DNA of 64,000 nt from positions 1,174,501 to 1,238,500 of the forward strand of contig NZ_CP039249.1 of assembly GCF_004795835.1 (NCBI RefSeq), in the 5' to 3' direction. The notes under the pieces are model-generated. The model was not told the origin of the DNA. It worked only from the letters and a program-made list of their open reading frames with translations, and did not search any database. Positions 1 to 12,440 of this stretch are shown here, in pieces. Origin of the DNA: Sphingomonas sp. PAMC26645 (GTDB lineage Bacteria > Pseudomonadota > Alphaproteobacteria > Sphingomonadales > Sphingomonadaceae). The first letter of the stretch is position 1. Each line of letters opens with the position of its first letter. A program made the position numbers and the translations under genes.

Positions 1-2
1 TG

Positions 3-503
3 CTGACGCTGACGAGTGCATCGTCGGTGCCGGTCGGCCAGAACCAGGATTCGGCGACCGCGAAGTCGATCACGATCCAGGTTCCGGTCGTGCCGCAGTC
101 GCTGGCGACCGCGCGCGTGCCCGTGCAGGCGACGCCGACCTCGATCGCGTACGTCACCGACGCGCAGTGGGCCGAGCCCCCGGCGCGTCTGTTCTCGCGG
201 CTGGTGTCGGATACCGTCGCGGCGCGCACCGGGCTGGTGGTGCTGTCGACCGCGCAGTCGGTCGGCGATCCCGGCGGGTTGCTCGGTGGTGAGCTGCGGT
301 CGTTCGGTCTCGATGCGACGACGCGCGAGGCGGTCGTGACGTTCGATGCGTCGCTGACCCGCGTCGGCAAGACGACGGTCGAGAAGCATCGCTTCGAAGC
401 GCGCGTGCCGGTGTCGGCGATCGACGCACCTTCGGCAGCGGCCGGGATCAACCAGGCAGCGAACCAGGTCGCGACGCAGGTGGCGGACTGGATCGGTCGG
501 TGA
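3..503 (+). CDS. ABC-type transport auxiliary lipoprotein, C-terminal part (start outside window)
   Basis: The open frame enters from the left edge and ends at a TGA at 501-503, so only the last 166 or so codons are visible. The sequence has the small-domain pattern of the ABC-type transport auxiliary (PqiC/DUF330-like) lipoproteins: a run starting near 'IPVPVVPQ'-type text, then 'YVTDAQWAEPPARLF', then 'RTGLVV' and a C-terminal helix ending 'QVADWIGR'. Members sit in the periplasm on the outer membrane and work with an MlaD-type substrate-binding protein and an ABC permease/ATPase in lipid transport. The signal peptide and lipobox would lie upstream of the window, so lipidation cannot be checked. 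The family call is from motif recall; the partner genes are not visible. Confidence 0.7.
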   Translation: MTLTSASSVPVGQNQDSATAKSITIQVPVVPQSLATARVPVQATPTSIAYVTDAQWAEPPARLFSRLVSDTVAARTGLVVLSTAQSVGDPGGLLGGELRSFGLDATTREAVVTFDASLTRVGKTTVEKHRFEARVPVSAIDAPSAAAGINQAANQVATQVADWIGR

Positions 504-568
504 ACGCCCCTTCGTTCTGAACGCGGCGTCGACCTGAGCGTTGACGGTCTCTGACGAGGAGAGCGACG

Positions 569-859
569 ATGCCACAGGGCGACAAGAGCGCGTATACCGA
601 CAAGCAGAAGCGCAAGGCCGCGCATATCGCGGATGGCTATGAAGAGCGCGGCGTTCCCGAGAAGGAAGCCGAGGCGCGGGCCTGGGCTGCGGTGAACAAG
701 GATTCTGGCGGGGGTAACCTGTCCGGCTCGGGTCGCGGCAAGCCTGATACGCATGCGTCTTCGCATGAGGGCGGGAAGCAGGCGGCTGGGCGTAGCGCGG
801 CGGCGAAGTCTGCGGCTGCGAAGAAGGGTTGGGAGACCCGGCGGAAGAAGGCGGGGTAA
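569..859 (+). CDS. small basic hydrophilic protein ('plasmid stabilization protein' type)
   Basis: A 96-aa protein preceded by a good ribosome site (GAGGAG about 7 nt before the ATG). It is lysine-rich, lacks hydrophobic segments, and has an alanine/lysine-rich tail ending 'KKGWETRRKKAG'. The N-terminal part 'AHIADGYEERGVPEKEAEARAWAAVNK' pattern (read as two short stretches) is what many proteobacterial genomes carry under the name plasmid stabilization protein; the name is historical and no biochemical role is established that I can cite. The C-terminal third resembles histone-like or DNA-binding basic tails, so nucleic-acid binding is possible but is inference. A palindromic element follows the stop. 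It stands alone between an auxiliary lipoprotein gene and a convergent lyase gene. Confidence 0.6.
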   Translation: MPQGDKSAYTDKQKRKAAHIADGYEERGVPEKEAEARAWAAVNKDSGGGNLSGSGRGKPDTHASSHEGGKQAAGRSAAAKSAAAKKGWETRRKKAG

Positions 860-884
860 AGCCGCAGGACGTCATCGAAGCGGT

Positions 885-968
885 CCGTCATCCTGACGAA
901 AGTCAGGGTACAGAGTTACTTGCGGTGCGCTTCATGGCTCTGGATCCTGACTTTCGTCAGGATGACGG
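885..968. repeat. palindromic element, family G copy 1
   Basis: Outer arms CCGTCATCCTGACGAAAGTC and its reverse complement face each other around a short spacer containing GGCTCTGGATCC. The whole unit is a long hairpin in the gap between the end of the basic protein gene and the end of the convergent CitE-like gene. A second copy with the same right half lies at 44278-44362, so this is a dispersed element and not just a local terminator. Confidence 0.8.
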
Positions 969-1072
969 ACGGTGTTTCCGACTGTGCTTGTCGAAGTTTC
1001 AGTCGGCGAGAGAGGCTTCTGCTTTGGCTAGATGCAGTCGTGCCTCTGCCTTTCTCTCAAGGGGAGAGGGAT

Positions 1073-1909
1073 TTAGAGGGCTAGCATCGCTTCCGCTTCA
1101 GCCAAATGGAGACGCTCGACCATCTGGCCATCCAGGCGGATCGCGCCTTTGTCAGCATTTTCGGGATCCTGGAACGCTGCCACGACCTGGCGCGCCCATG
1201 CCAACTCCTCCTCGCTGGGGCCAAAACCGGCGTTGGCCGCATCGATCTGGGAGGGGTGGATCAGCGTCTTGCCGTCGAACCCGAGCGTCGCGCCTTGCGC
1301 GCACTCGGCGGTGAAGCGGGGCGGGTCGTCGAGGGCGTTGCAGACGCCGTCCAGCGCCACGATCCCGGCAGCACGGGCGGCCATGATCGTTGCGGTGAGA
1401 GCAGGGATCAGCGGCATGCGATCGGCGCCGAGCCGGCAGCGCATCTCCTTGGCGAGATCGTTGGTGCCGGCGATCAGCGCGGTGAGGCGCGTTTCGGCTG
1501 CTGCTGCGGATAGGGCGGGGAGGGCGAGGATCGCGGCGCAGGTCTCGATCATTGCCCAGATTGGTGGGCCGTCCTCGCCGAGCGATGCGCGGACTGTGAG
1601 CAGGTCGGCGACCGACGAGACCTTGGGGACGAGCACCGCGTCGACGCCGGTTGCGCGGATCGCGGCGATGTCGTTGGCATACCAGGGGGTGTCGAGGCCG
1701 TTGACCCTGACTACCAGTTCGCGCTCGCCGAAGCCGCCTTCGCGGACCGCCTCGATGACGCGGTCCCGTGCTGCGGCCTTCTCGTTGGGGGCGACGGCGT
1801 CTTCCAGGTCGAGGATGACGACGTCGCAATCGAGCGTCCGCGCCTTGGCGATGGCGCGGGCGTTCGAGGCGGGCATGTAGAGCGCGCTGCGGCGGCGTCT
1901 GGTCGTCAT
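1073..1909 (-). CDS. HpcH/HpaI aldolase, CitE-like CoA-ester lyase
   Basis: A 278-aa protein with the CitE/malyl-CoA lyase signature. 'LYMPASN' occurs near residue 10, 'ILDLEDAV' near 32-39 supplies the acidic metal site, 'VRVNG' near 67 gives an arginine, 'GTNDLAKE' lies near 150, and the C-terminal 'GKTLIHPSQI' stretch is typical of this family. These enzymes cleave or condense acyl-CoA esters (citryl-CoA, malyl-CoA, citramalyl-CoA) with Mg2+ in the cytoplasm. The substrate cannot be read from the sequence; no citrate lyase alpha or gamma subunit is nearby, which favours a stand-alone CoA-ester lyase. It starts 18 nt after the stop of pgm on the same strand, so it may be co-transcribed with the glycogen operon although no pathway link is obvious. 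Confidence 0.8.
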   Translation of the reverse strand: MTTRRRRSALYMPASNARAIAKARTLDCDVVILDLEDAVAPNEKAAARDRVIEAVREGGFGERELVVRVNGLDTPWYANDIAAIRATGVDAVLVPKVSSVADLLTVRASLGEDGPPIWAMIETCAAILALPALSAAAAETRLTALIAGTNDLAKEMRCRLGADRMPLIPALTATIMAARAAGIVALDGVCNALDDPPRFTAECAQGATLGFDGKTLIHPSQIDAANAGFGPSEEELAWARQVVAAFQDPENADKGAIRLDGQMVERLHLAEAEAMLAL

Positions 1910-1927
1910 CCTATCGGCCGTTGCGGG

Positions 1928-4989
<3,062 letters not shown>

Positions 4990-4990
4990 C

Positions 4991-5184
4991 AAATCCTCCC
5001 CGGCACGGGGAGGGGGACCATGCATCGCATGGTGGAGGGGGGCTTCCTCAGGCGGTTTGCCTGCGATCGCAGACGATATGCTCGAAGGCGGCACGCCCGC
5101 GGTCGCAGGCGGTACGCTTGCGGTGAGCCCCCTCCACCCTTCGCCGATGGCGAACGGTCCCCCTCCCCGTGCCGGGGAGGATTT
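4991..5184. repeat. large palindromic element between glgC and glgA (family B)
   Basis: The outer arms begin AAATCCTCCCCGGCACGGGG and end with its exact reverse complement, about 20 nt each. Inner complementary arms pair CATGG/GGAGGG text on the left with CCCTCCACCCTTCGCCGATGG text on the right. The 194-nt unit fills the glgC-glgA gap of a minus-strand operon and would form a long hairpin in the transcript. It could attenuate or stabilise the upstream glgPBC message. The central part has repeated GCGGT/GCAGGCGG-like hexads. Confidence 0.85.
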
Positions 5185-5194
5185 GCGTTGGTCA

Positions 5195-6457
5195 TCACGC
5201 CGTCAGCCGGTCGATCATGGATTTGGTCACCAGCACGACGCCGTTGTCGGTGCGGCGGAAGCGTTGGGCGTCGGATTCCGCGTCTTCGCCTACGATCAGG
5301 CCGTCGGGGATTTCGACGCCGCGATCCACCACCACCTTCGACAGGCGCGCGCCGCGGCCGATCACGCAGTGCGGGAGGATCACCGCCTGGTCGAGCATCG
5401 AATAGCTGTGCGCGCGCGTGCCGGTGAAGATCAGGCTACGGTGGATCGACGAGCCGGAGATTATGCAGTCGCCCGACACGAGGCTCGATACCGCCTCGCC
5501 GCGACGACCATCGTCCGCATGGACGAACTTCGCGGGTGGCGTGACCTCCGAATAGGTCCAGAGCGGCCAGCTGCGGTCGTAGAGGTCGAGCTTGGGCACG
5601 ACGTCGGTGAGGTCGATATTCGCCTCCCAATAGGCGTCGACCGTGCCGACGTCGCGCCAATAGGCCTCGACCTCGAGCCCCGAGCGGACGCAGCTGTCGG
5701 AGAAGCGATGCGCGACCGCCTTGCCGTTTTTCACGAGGTACGGGATGATGTCCTTGCCGAAATCGCGCGAGGAACCGGGGGTTGCGGCGTCGCGACGAAG
5801 CTCCTCGAACAGCAGCTTGGTCGTGAAGACGTAGATCCCCATCGATGCCAGCGCGATGTCCGGGTTGCCGGGGATCGCGGGTGGATCGGCAGGCTTCTCG
5901 ACGAACGCGGTGACGTTGTCGTGCTCGTCCACGGCCATCACGCCGAAGCCGACCGCCTCCATCCGCGGCACTTCGAGGCAGGCGATGGTGACGTCCGCGC
6001 CGGTCTCGCAATGCTGTTGCAGGATCAGCTCGTAATCCATCTTGTAGATGTGGTCGCCGGCCAGGATGACCATGTATTCGGGCGCGTGGCTCTCGATGAT
6101 GTCGATGTTCTGGTACACGGCATCGGCGGTGCCCTCGTACCATTGAAACTCGCTGATCCGCTGCGACGCGGGCAGGATGTCGAAGCTCTCGTTGCGTTCC
6201 GAGCGCAGGAAGTTCCAGCCGCTCTGGAGATGGCGGATCAGCGAATGCGCCTTGTACTGCGTCGCGACGCCGATCCGGCGGATGCCCGAGTTGATCGCGT
6301 TGGACAGCGCGAAATCGATGATGCGCGCCTTGCCGCCGAAATACACCGCGGGTTTCGCGCGCGTATCGGTCAGCTCCATCAGGCGACTGCCGCGGCCGCC
6401 GGCCAGCACATACGCCATCGCGTCGCGCGCCAATGGCTGTCCCCGCCGTTCCACCAT
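5195..6457 (-). CDS. glgC: glucose-1-phosphate adenylyltransferase (ADP-glucose pyrophosphorylase)
   Basis: Makes ADP-glucose from ATP and glucose-1-phosphate, the committed and usually allosterically controlled step of bacterial glycogen synthesis. The 420-aa product has the nucleotidyltransferase loop 'LAGGRGSRL' (about residues 18-26), '[15 protein letters not shown]' with the substrate lysine, '[12 protein letters not shown]' for the metal aspartate, and a left-handed beta-helix C-terminus with 'SVIGRGARL'-like hexapeptides. Length matches the family (about 420-430 aa). The upstream GGGAGAGA sequence is a suitable ribosome site for the ATG at 6457. It is third in the operon, 87 nt after glgB. 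Confidence 0.96.
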   Translation of the reverse strand: MVERRGQPLARDAMAYVLAGGRGSRLMELTDTRAKPAVYFGGKARIIDFALSNAINSGIRRIGVATQYKAHSLIRHLQSGWNFLRSERNESFDILPASQRISEFQWYEGTADAVYQNIDIIESHAPEYMVILAGDHIYKMDYELILQQHCETGADVTIACLEVPRMEAVGFGVMAVDEHDNVTAFVEKPADPPAIPGNPDIALASMGIYVFTTKLLFEELRRDAATPGSSRDFGKDIIPYLVKNGKAVAHRFSDSCVRSGLEVEAYWRDVGTVDAYWEANIDLTDVVPKLDLYDRSWPLWTYSEVTPPAKFVHADDGRRGEAVSSLVSGDCIISGSSIHRSLIFTGTRAHSYSMLDQAVILPHCVIGRGARLSKVVVDRGVEIPDGLIVGEDAESDAQRFRRTDNGVVLVTKSMIDRLTA

Positions 6458-6544
6458 GTCCGTCTCTCCCTAATAGTCAGCAGTATAACGCGCCGTCACC
6501 CGCCGGTTGTTCCGTCGTTGCGCCGGATCGGTCTTCGAACTCGA

Positions 6545-8707
6545 TCAGCCTTCGTATTCGAGCATGATCGTCGCGAGCGGGGGCAGCGTGACCCAGGCCG
6601 CACCGTCCTTCGCGACGACGCCACCGAGATTGCCGAGCCCGCTGCCCCAATAGTCGTGCGCGTCGCTGTTGATGATCTCGCACCAGCGGCCGTCGAGCGG
6701 CAGCGGTACGCGGTAGGGCGCGCGGGCGATCGGCGTCATGTTGGCGACGATCGCGATCGGCTTGGCGCCGGGGGCCTTGCGCAACCAGGCGAACACCGAA
6801 TTGGCGGCATCGTCGGCGACCAGCCATTCGAAGCCCTCCGCCTCGCAGTCGCGCGCGTGCAGCGCCGGCTTCTCGCGGTAGACGGTGTTCAGGTCGCGGA
6901 CGAGGTTGCGGATGCCTTCATGGCTGCGCGCGTTGCGCAGATCCCAGTCGAGCGCGCGCGCTTCCGACCATTCGCGACGCTGCGCGAATTCCTGCCCCAT
7001 GAAGAGCAGCTTCTTGCCCGGATAGCCCCACATGAACGCGTAATAGGCGCGCAGATTGGCGAATTGCTGCCAGTCGTCGCCGGGCATCTTGGTCAGCAGC
7101 GAGCCCTTGCCGTGGACGACCTCGTCATGGCTGAGCGGCAGGACGAAATTCTCGCTGAACGCGTAGACGAGGCCGAAATTGATCTCGCCGTGATGGTGTT
7201 TCCGGTGCAGCGGATCGCGCGCCATGTACTGGAGCGTGTCGTGCATGAAGCCCATGTTCCACTTGAACCCGAAGCCCAAGCCACCGCTCTTGCCATCGTC
7301 GCTCACCGGCGCGGAGACGCCCGGCCACGAGGTCGATTCCTCGGCGATCGTGAAGACGCCGGGGTGCTGGCCGTAGATCTCGCGGTTCATGTCGCGGAGA
7401 AACGCTACGGCTTCCCAATTCTCGCGGCCACCGTCCTCGTTGGGGATCCATTCGCCGCTTTTGCGCGAGTAATCGCGGTACAGCATCGACGCGACCGCAT
7501 CCACGCGCAGGCCGTCGATATGATAGCGCTCGGCCCAGAACAGCGCGTTGTTGACGAGGAACGACGTCACTTCGCGCCGCCCGAAATTGTAGATTGCGGT
7601 GTTCCAGTCGGGGTGGAAGCCGAGCCGTGGATCTTCGTGCTCGTACAGCGCGGTGCCGTCGAACTTGGCGAGGCCGAACGCGTCGGTCGGGAAATGCGCC
7701 GGCACCCAGTCGAGCAGCACGCCGATCCCGGCGAGATGCGCGCCATCGACGAACCGCGCGAAACCTTCGACGTCGCCGAAGCGCGCGGACGGCGCGTAGA
7801 GGCCAGTGGTCTGGTAGCCCCAGCTCGGATCGTACGGGTGTTCGCTGATCGGCAGGAATTCGATGTGCGTGAAGCCCATCTCGACCACGTAAGGTATCAG
7901 GCGGTCGGCGAGCGCGTCCCAGGTCAGGAACCAGCCGTCGGCGTCGCGGTCCCACGATCCGGCGTGCACCTCGTAGATGCTGATCGGCACGCGGCGTGGA
8001 TCGACCGAGGCCCAATGCTTGCGGTGATCGGTATCGGCCCACTCGTGCGCAAGTTTCCGCGTGATCGAGGCGTTGGCGGGGCGGAGTTCGGCCGCGAACG
8101 CGAACGGGTCGGCCTTGAGCGGTTGCAACTGGCCGTCGGGACCGACGATCTCGAATTTGTAGGCGCGGTATTCGGCGATGTCGGGGATGAAGATCTCCCA
8201 CACGCCGACGTCGCCGCGCTTGCGCATCGCGTGGCGGCGGCCGTCCCAGTCGTTGAAGTCGCCGACCACCGATACGCGCTGCGCATTGGGGGCCCATAGC
8301 GCGAAGTGGACGCCGTGCGCGCCTTCGTGCTCGATGAGGTGCGCGCCCATCTTGTCGTGAAGGCGGCGGTGCGTTCCCTCCGCCATCAGCAGGTCGTCGC
8401 TCGGGCCGAGTACGGGGCCGAAGCTATAGGGGTCGGTGACCCACCACGAGATGTCGCCCGCCTCCGCATGATACTTCACCGGCTGTTGCGTGCCGTCGAT
8501 CGGGCCCTCGAACAGGCCGCGATCGTCGATGCGGGGGAGCGTGCCGAGCGCGGTGCCGTCGAGTGCGTGCGCCTCGGCCTTATCCGCGCCGGGCAGCCAG
8601 ACGCGTGCGAACACGCCGGTCGGGCCGCTGTGGACGCCGAGCAGCGAGAACGGATCGTCGTGACGCCCTTCCAACAGGGCTACGATGGCGCCTTCGGGTG
8701 GCTTCAC
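6545..8707 (-). CDS. glgB: 1,4-alpha-glucan branching enzyme
   Basis: Introduces alpha-1,6 branches into glycogen (GH13). The product is 720 aa from the GTG at 8707, close to the usual 720-730 aa. It has an N-terminal CBM48 region ('LLGVHSGPTGVFARVWLPGA'), then the TIM barrel with 'DWVPAHFPTDAFGL', 'DGLRVDAVASML' carrying the nucleophile Asp, 'EESTSWPGV' with the acid Glu, and 'LSHDEVVHGKGSL'. The GTG was preferred because it overlaps the TGA of glgP (GTGA, 8704-8707) and gives the family N-terminus 'VKPPEGAIVALLEGRHDDPF'. The longer in-frame extension upstream lies inside glgP. Confidence 0.95.
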   Translation of the reverse strand: MKPPEGAIVALLEGRHDDPFSLLGVHSGPTGVFARVWLPGADKAEAHALDGTALGTLPRIDDRGLFEGPIDGTQQPVKYHAEAGDISWWVTDPYSFGPVLGPSDDLLMAEGTHRRLHDKMGAHLIEHEGAHGVHFALWAPNAQRVSVVGDFNDWDGRRHAMRKRGDVGVWEIFIPDIAEYRAYKFEIVGPDGQLQPLKADPFAFAAELRPANASITRKLAHEWADTDHRKHWASVDPRRVPISIYEVHAGSWDRDADGWFLTWDALADRLIPYVVEMGFTHIEFLPISEHPYDPSWGYQTTGLYAPSARFGDVEGFARFVDGAHLAGIGVLLDWVPAHFPTDAFGLAKFDGTALYEHEDPRLGFHPDWNTAIYNFGRREVTSFLVNNALFWAERYHIDGLRVDAVASMLYRDYSRKSGEWIPNEDGGRENWEAVAFLRDMNREIYGQHPGVFTIAEESTSWPGVSAPVSDDGKSGGLGFGFKWNMGFMHDTLQYMARDPLHRKHHHGEINFGLVYAFSENFVLPLSHDEVVHGKGSLLTKMPGDDWQQFANLRAYYAFMWGYPGKKLLFMGQEFAQRREWSEARALDWDLRNARSHEGIRNLVRDLNTVYREKPALHARDCEAEGFEWLVADDAANSVFAWLRKAPGAKPIAIVANMTPIARAPYRVPLPLDGRWCEIINSDAHDYWGSGLGNLGGVVAKDGAAWVTLPPLATIMLEYEG

Positions 8708-11145
8708 ATCACCGTCCAGATCTCGCGCGCGTACTCGCGAATCGTGCGGTCGGACGAGAACCAGCCGACCCGCGCGACGTTGCGGACGGTCGAGGCGACC
8801 CACGCATCGCGGTCGTTCCAGCGCGTGTCGACAGCGCGCTGGGCGGTGGCATAGCTATCGAAATCGGCGGCAAGCATGAACCAGTCGCCGTCGTACAGCC
8901 CGCCCATCAAGCCGGCGTAGCGCGTCTTGTCGTCGGGCGAGAACACACCGGACGCGATCGCGTAGACCGCCTGGCGCAGTTCGTTAGAGCCGTCGATGAC
9001 GCTGCGCGGATCATAGCCGTTGGCGCGCTTCGCCTCGACCTCGTCCGCGGTCATGCCGAAGATGAAGATGTTGTCGTCGCCGACGCGGTCCTTGATCTCG
9101 ATGTTCGCGCCGTCGAGCGTGCCGATCGTCAGCGCGCCGTTCATCGCGAACTTCATGTTGCCGGTGCCCGACGCCTCGAGGCCGGCGGTCGAGATCTGTT
9201 CGCTGAGGTCGGCGGCGGGGATGATCTTCTCCGCCAGCGACACGTTGTAATTGGGCAGGAACGCCACCTTGAGCAGGCCACCGACCGACGGGTCAGCGTT
9301 GATCCGGCGCGCGACGTCGTTCGCCAGTTTGATGACGAGTTTGGCGTTGTGATAGCTCGACGCCGCCTTGCCTGCGAACAGCTTGACCCTCGGGGTCCAG
9401 TCCCGTTCCGGATGGCTGCGGATCTGGTCGTAGAGCGCGACCGTCTCGATGATGTTGAGCAGCTGGCGCTTATACTCGTGGATGCGCTTGATCTGGACGT
9501 CGAACATCGCATCCGGATCGACGCGGAGCCCCATCGTCTCCTTGATGTGATTAGCCAGTGCCACCTTGTTCGAACGCTTCACGCTCGAAAAGCGCTCCCT
9601 GAAACCGGAATCGTCCGCGAAAACATCCAGATCGACGAGCTTTTCGGCATCGTCCAGGAAGCCGTCGCCGATCGCATCGCGGATCAGCGCGGTGAGGCCG
9701 GGGTTGCACTGCTGCAACCAGCGACGCGGCGTGATGCCGTTGGTCTTGTTGTTGATCCGCGTCGGGTAGAGCTTGTGCAGATCGGCGAAGACCGTCTTCT
9801 TCATCAGCTGCGTATGCAGCGCGGCGACGCCGTTGACGCTGTGCGACCCGGCAAAGGCGAGGTTCGCCATCCGCACGCGCCGCTCGCCGCCCTCGTCGAT
9901 CAGGCTGATCGCCGAGATCGCGCGGTCGTCGATACCCTCGGTGCCGCGCGCCTCCCGCAGCAGCTTGGCGTTGATCGCGTAGACGATCTGCATGTGCCGC
10001 GGGAGCAGGCGTTCGAACAGCGGCAGCGGCCAGATCTCCAGCGCCTCGGGCAACAGCGTGTGGTTGGTGTAGCCGAAGGTGGCGCGCGTGATCTTCCACG
10101 CCTCGTCGAACGCGAATTCGTGGTGGTCGATCAGCAGCCGCATGAGTTCTGCGACCGATACCGCGGGGTGCGTGTCGTTGAGTTGGATGGCGGCCTTGTC
10201 GGGTAGCGTGCGGATGTCGCCGAAATACTGGATGTGGCGGCGGACGATGTCCTGGATCGACGCGGACGAGAAGAAATACTCCTGCCGCAACCGGAGTTCC
10301 TGGCCGGCGGCGGTTGAGTCGTTGGGATAGAGGACGCGGGTGAGCGTTTCGGCGCGCGTCTGATCGGCAAGCGCGCCCGAGAAATCGCCGGCGTTGAAGC
10401 GGTCGAGCTTGATCGGATCGAACGCGCTGGCAGTCCAGAGGCGGAGCGTGTTGACGTGCTTGCCGCGCCAGCCGACCACAGGGGTATCGACGGCCGTCGC
10501 CTCGACCGCCTCGGAGGGGCTCCAATGGACCTGACCGTTATCTGCGACCGTCACTTCGCCGCCGAAGCCGACGAAATACGCGCTCTCGCGGCGTTCGAAC
10601 TCCCAGGGGTTACCGTGCGCGAGCCAGTTCTCGGGCATCTCGACCTGCCAGCCATCGTCGATCCGCTGGCGGAACATGCCGTTCACATAGCGGATGCCGT
10701 AGCCGTAGGCGGGCAGCGCGAGGCTCGCCATGCTTTCCATGAAACAGGCGGCGAGCCGGCCCAGTCCACCGTTGCCGAGCGCCGCGTCGGGCTCGATCTC
10801 CTCTAGTTCGGCGAGGTCGACGCCGTGGAGCTTCAGCGCCTGCGTGACCTCGTCGTTGCGCTGGAGGTTGGTCACCGCGTCGCGTAGCAGCCGGCCGATG
10901 AGGAATTCGAGGCTGAGATAATAGACGCGCTTGGCGCCGGCCGCGTGTGCCGCCTTGGTCGACGCCATCCAGCGTTCGACGATGTCGTTGCGGACGGTGA
11001 GGATCGTCGCGGCGAGCCAGTCGTGCGGGCGGGCGGCCTGCGCATCCTTGCCGATGCGGTGGACCAGCGTGTCGAGGATCGAGTCGGCCAGATCCTGGAT
11101 GACGGGTGCTTGAACGGGCGGCTGTACGGCAGGATCTGAGGTCAC
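8704..11145 (-). CDS. glgP: glycogen/starch/alpha-glucan phosphorylase
   Basis: Phosphorolyses alpha-1,4-glucan to glucose-1-phosphate with a PLP cofactor (GT35). The 813-aa product matches the usual 800-830 aa. Visible signatures are 'YYLSLEFLIGRLLRDAVTNL' near residue 75, 'GNGGLGRLAACFMES' near 125, and 'EASGTGNMKFAMNGALTIG' near 650 with the PLP lysine in GNMKF. It appears to start at a GTG (11145). It is the first gene of the minus-strand glycogen operon, so the promoter should lie in the 140 nt between it and tRNA-Tyr; no clear -35/-10 pair was recognised there. Having degradation and synthesis genes in one operon gives coordinated turnover. Confidence 0.95.
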   Translation of the reverse strand: MTSDPAVQPPVQAPVIQDLADSILDTLVHRIGKDAQAARPHDWLAATILTVRNDIVERWMASTKAAHAAGAKRVYYLSLEFLIGRLLRDAVTNLQRNDEVTQALKLHGVDLAELEEIEPDAALGNGGLGRLAACFMESMASLALPAYGYGIRYVNGMFRQRIDDGWQVEMPENWLAHGNPWEFERRESAYFVGFGGEVTVADNGQVHWSPSEAVEATAVDTPVVGWRGKHVNTLRLWTASAFDPIKLDRFNAGDFSGALADQTRAETLTRVLYPNDSTAAGQELRLRQEYFFSSASIQDIVRRHIQYFGDIRTLPDKAAIQLNDTHPAVSVAELMRLLIDHHEFAFDEAWKITRATFGYTNHTLLPEALEIWPLPLFERLLPRHMQIVYAINAKLLREARGTEGIDDRAISAISLIDEGGERRVRMANLAFAGSHSVNGVAALHTQLMKKTVFADLHKLYPTRINNKTNGITPRRWLQQCNPGLTALIRDAIGDGFLDDAEKLVDLDVFADDSGFRERFSSVKRSNKVALANHIKETMGLRVDPDAMFDVQIKRIHEYKRQLLNIIETVALYDQIRSHPERDWTPRVKLFAGKAASSYHNAKLVIKLANDVARRINADPSVGGLLKVAFLPNYNVSLAEKIIPAADLSEQISTAGLEASGTGNMKFAMNGALTIGTLDGANIEIKDRVGDDNIFIFGMTADEVEAKRANGYDPRSVIDGSNELRQAVYAIASGVFSPDDKTRYAGLMGGLYDGDWFMLAADFDSYATAQRAVDTRWNDRDAWVASTVRNVARVGWFSSDRTIREYAREIWTVM

Positions 11146-11285
11146 GCGGTTTCCGAAATCGTTACGGTCGCGGCGATCCTAGCCTCCCGCGAGCCGATGT
11201 CACGCGGACTTCCTTCCCGTGATGGAAAAGAAGGTTGTCGATCAATGCTTTGAATTTGGGATGATCCATCACCGCGCTGGGGCGG

Positions 11286-11372
11286 TGGTGGACAGGGTAG
11301 GGTTCGAACCTACGTAGGAGAAACTCCGGCAGATTTACAGTCTGCTGCCTTTAACCACTCGGCCACCTGTCC
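11286..11372 (-). tRNA. tRNA-Tyr (anticodon GTA)
   Basis: Read on the minus strand the gene begins GGACAGG and ends CCTGTCC-A-CCA, giving a perfect 7-bp acceptor stem with an encoded CCA tail. The anticodon loop is ACTGTAAATC with anticodon GTA. There is a long variable arm as expected for tRNA-Tyr, and the T loop contains GGTTCGAACCC. It is 87 nt including CCA. It lies upstream of glgP on the same strand and is divergent to rlmB. Confidence 0.97.
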
Positions 11373-11533
11373 AGGCCGCTTTTGCAAGCGCCGCTCTTTC
11401 AAGCGAGGCGGCTCAATGGCGAAGCGCGCTCGGTGTGTCAACGCAGGTTTTGCGAAGTTTCGTGGTTCGGTGTTGCCGCAGAGGACGAATGCCGACAAGG
11501 ACGCCGCATACACAGACACGATAGAGAGCGAAT

Positions 11534-12277
11534 ATGGCACGCAAGGGACACAGGCCGAGCAAGGCACCGGCAGGCCGCCCCCGCTTCTGGGGCAAGCACG
11601 CGGTAGGGGCGGCGCTCGCCAATCCGGAGCGCACGGTGCGCAAAATCCTCGGCACGCGCGAGGCGCTGGCCGGGTTCGACCTGCCGGCCGACGTGCCGGT
11701 GACCTATGCCGAGGCGATGGATCTGGCGCGGCTGGTGCCGGGCGACGCGCCGCACCAGGGCGTGGTGATCGAGGTCGAGCCGCTCGAGGACATGTGGCTC
11801 GCCGACCTGCTCGAGCACGGCAAGGACGACAATCGCCCGCTGGTGATCCTCGACGGCGTGACCGATCCGCATAACGTCGGCGCGATCTTGCGCTCGGCGG
11901 CGGCGTTCGATGCGCTGGGGATCATCACGCCGGATCGCAATGCGCCGCCGGAATCGGGGACGATCGCTCGGGCGGCGTCCGGGGCGCTTGAGAGCGTGCC
12001 TTGGATTCGGGTGGTGAACCTGGCACGCGCTCTGGAGGAGATTGCGGCGGCGGGGTTCTGGAGGATCGGGCTGACCGGCCATGCGACGCAGACGCTGTCG
12101 GAAGCGATGGGGACGCAGCGGATCGCGATCGTGCTTGGCGCCGAGGGCGAGGGCATGCGGCAGAATACCGAGCAGCATTGCGACGAGCTGGCGAAACTGC
12201 CGATCTCGGAGAAGGTGGAGAGCCTGAACGTGTCGAATGCGGCGGCGATCGCGTTGTATGCGATAACGACGCGGTAA
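11534..12277 (+). CDS. rlmB: 23S rRNA (guanosine-2'-O)-methyltransferase RlmB, SpoU family
   Basis: Predicted to 2'-O-methylate a guanosine in domain V of 23S rRNA (G2251 in E. coli). The 247-aa product has a short basic N-terminus, a substrate-binding domain 'FWGKHAVGAALANPERTVRK', and the SPOUT knot. Motif 1 is 'DGVTDPHNVGAILRSAAAF' near residue 105, motif 2 'IVLGAEGEGM' near 197 and motif 3 'LNVSNAAAIALY' near 230. Length and motif order are typical. An AGAGAG ribosome site precedes the ATG. The stop is followed immediately by a family A palindrome. Confidence 0.93.
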   Translation: MARKGHRPSKAPAGRPRFWGKHAVGAALANPERTVRKILGTREALAGFDLPADVPVTYAEAMDLARLVPGDAPHQGVVIEVEPLEDMWLADLLEHGKDDNRPLVILDGVTDPHNVGAILRSAAAFDALGIITPDRNAPPESGTIARAASGALESVPWIRVVNLARALEEIAAAGFWRIGLTGHATQTLSEAMGTQRIAIVLGAEGEGMRQNTEQHCDELAKLPISEKVESLNVSNAAAIALYAITTR

Positions 12278-12283
12278 GTCATT

Positions 12284-12430
12284 CCCTCGCCCCTACGGGG
12301 AGAGGGAAGGGGCCCGCCGCACTTGCGGTGGGAAGGAAGAGGGGAGTGAGGCTCGGGACGGTTCATCCCAACGCCCCTCTCCCTTCCGTCGCCTAAGGCT
12401 CCTCCCTCCCTCTCCCCGGAGGGGCGAGGG
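12284..12430. repeat. palindromic element, family A copy 1
   Basis: Begins CCCTCGCCCCTACGGGGAGA and ends CTCCCCGGAGGGGCGAGGG, which are mutually complementary with inner pairs such as GGAAGGGG/CCCTTCC and GGGACG...CGTCCC-like text. It sits between the stops of rlmB (+) and the ferredoxin gene (-). Closely similar copies lie at 22015-22160, 34801-34948 and, as a partial copy, 36030-36119. Confidence 0.88.
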
Positions 12431-12440
12431 ACAGGGGGAA

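Noticed and set aside
5057..8299. Very long open frame (1,080 codons) on the plus strand opposite glgC and glgB
   Set aside because: It is antisense to two unmistakable enzymes, has no domain similarity and an Arg/Ala/Val/Asp-biased composition typical of GC-rich shadow frames.
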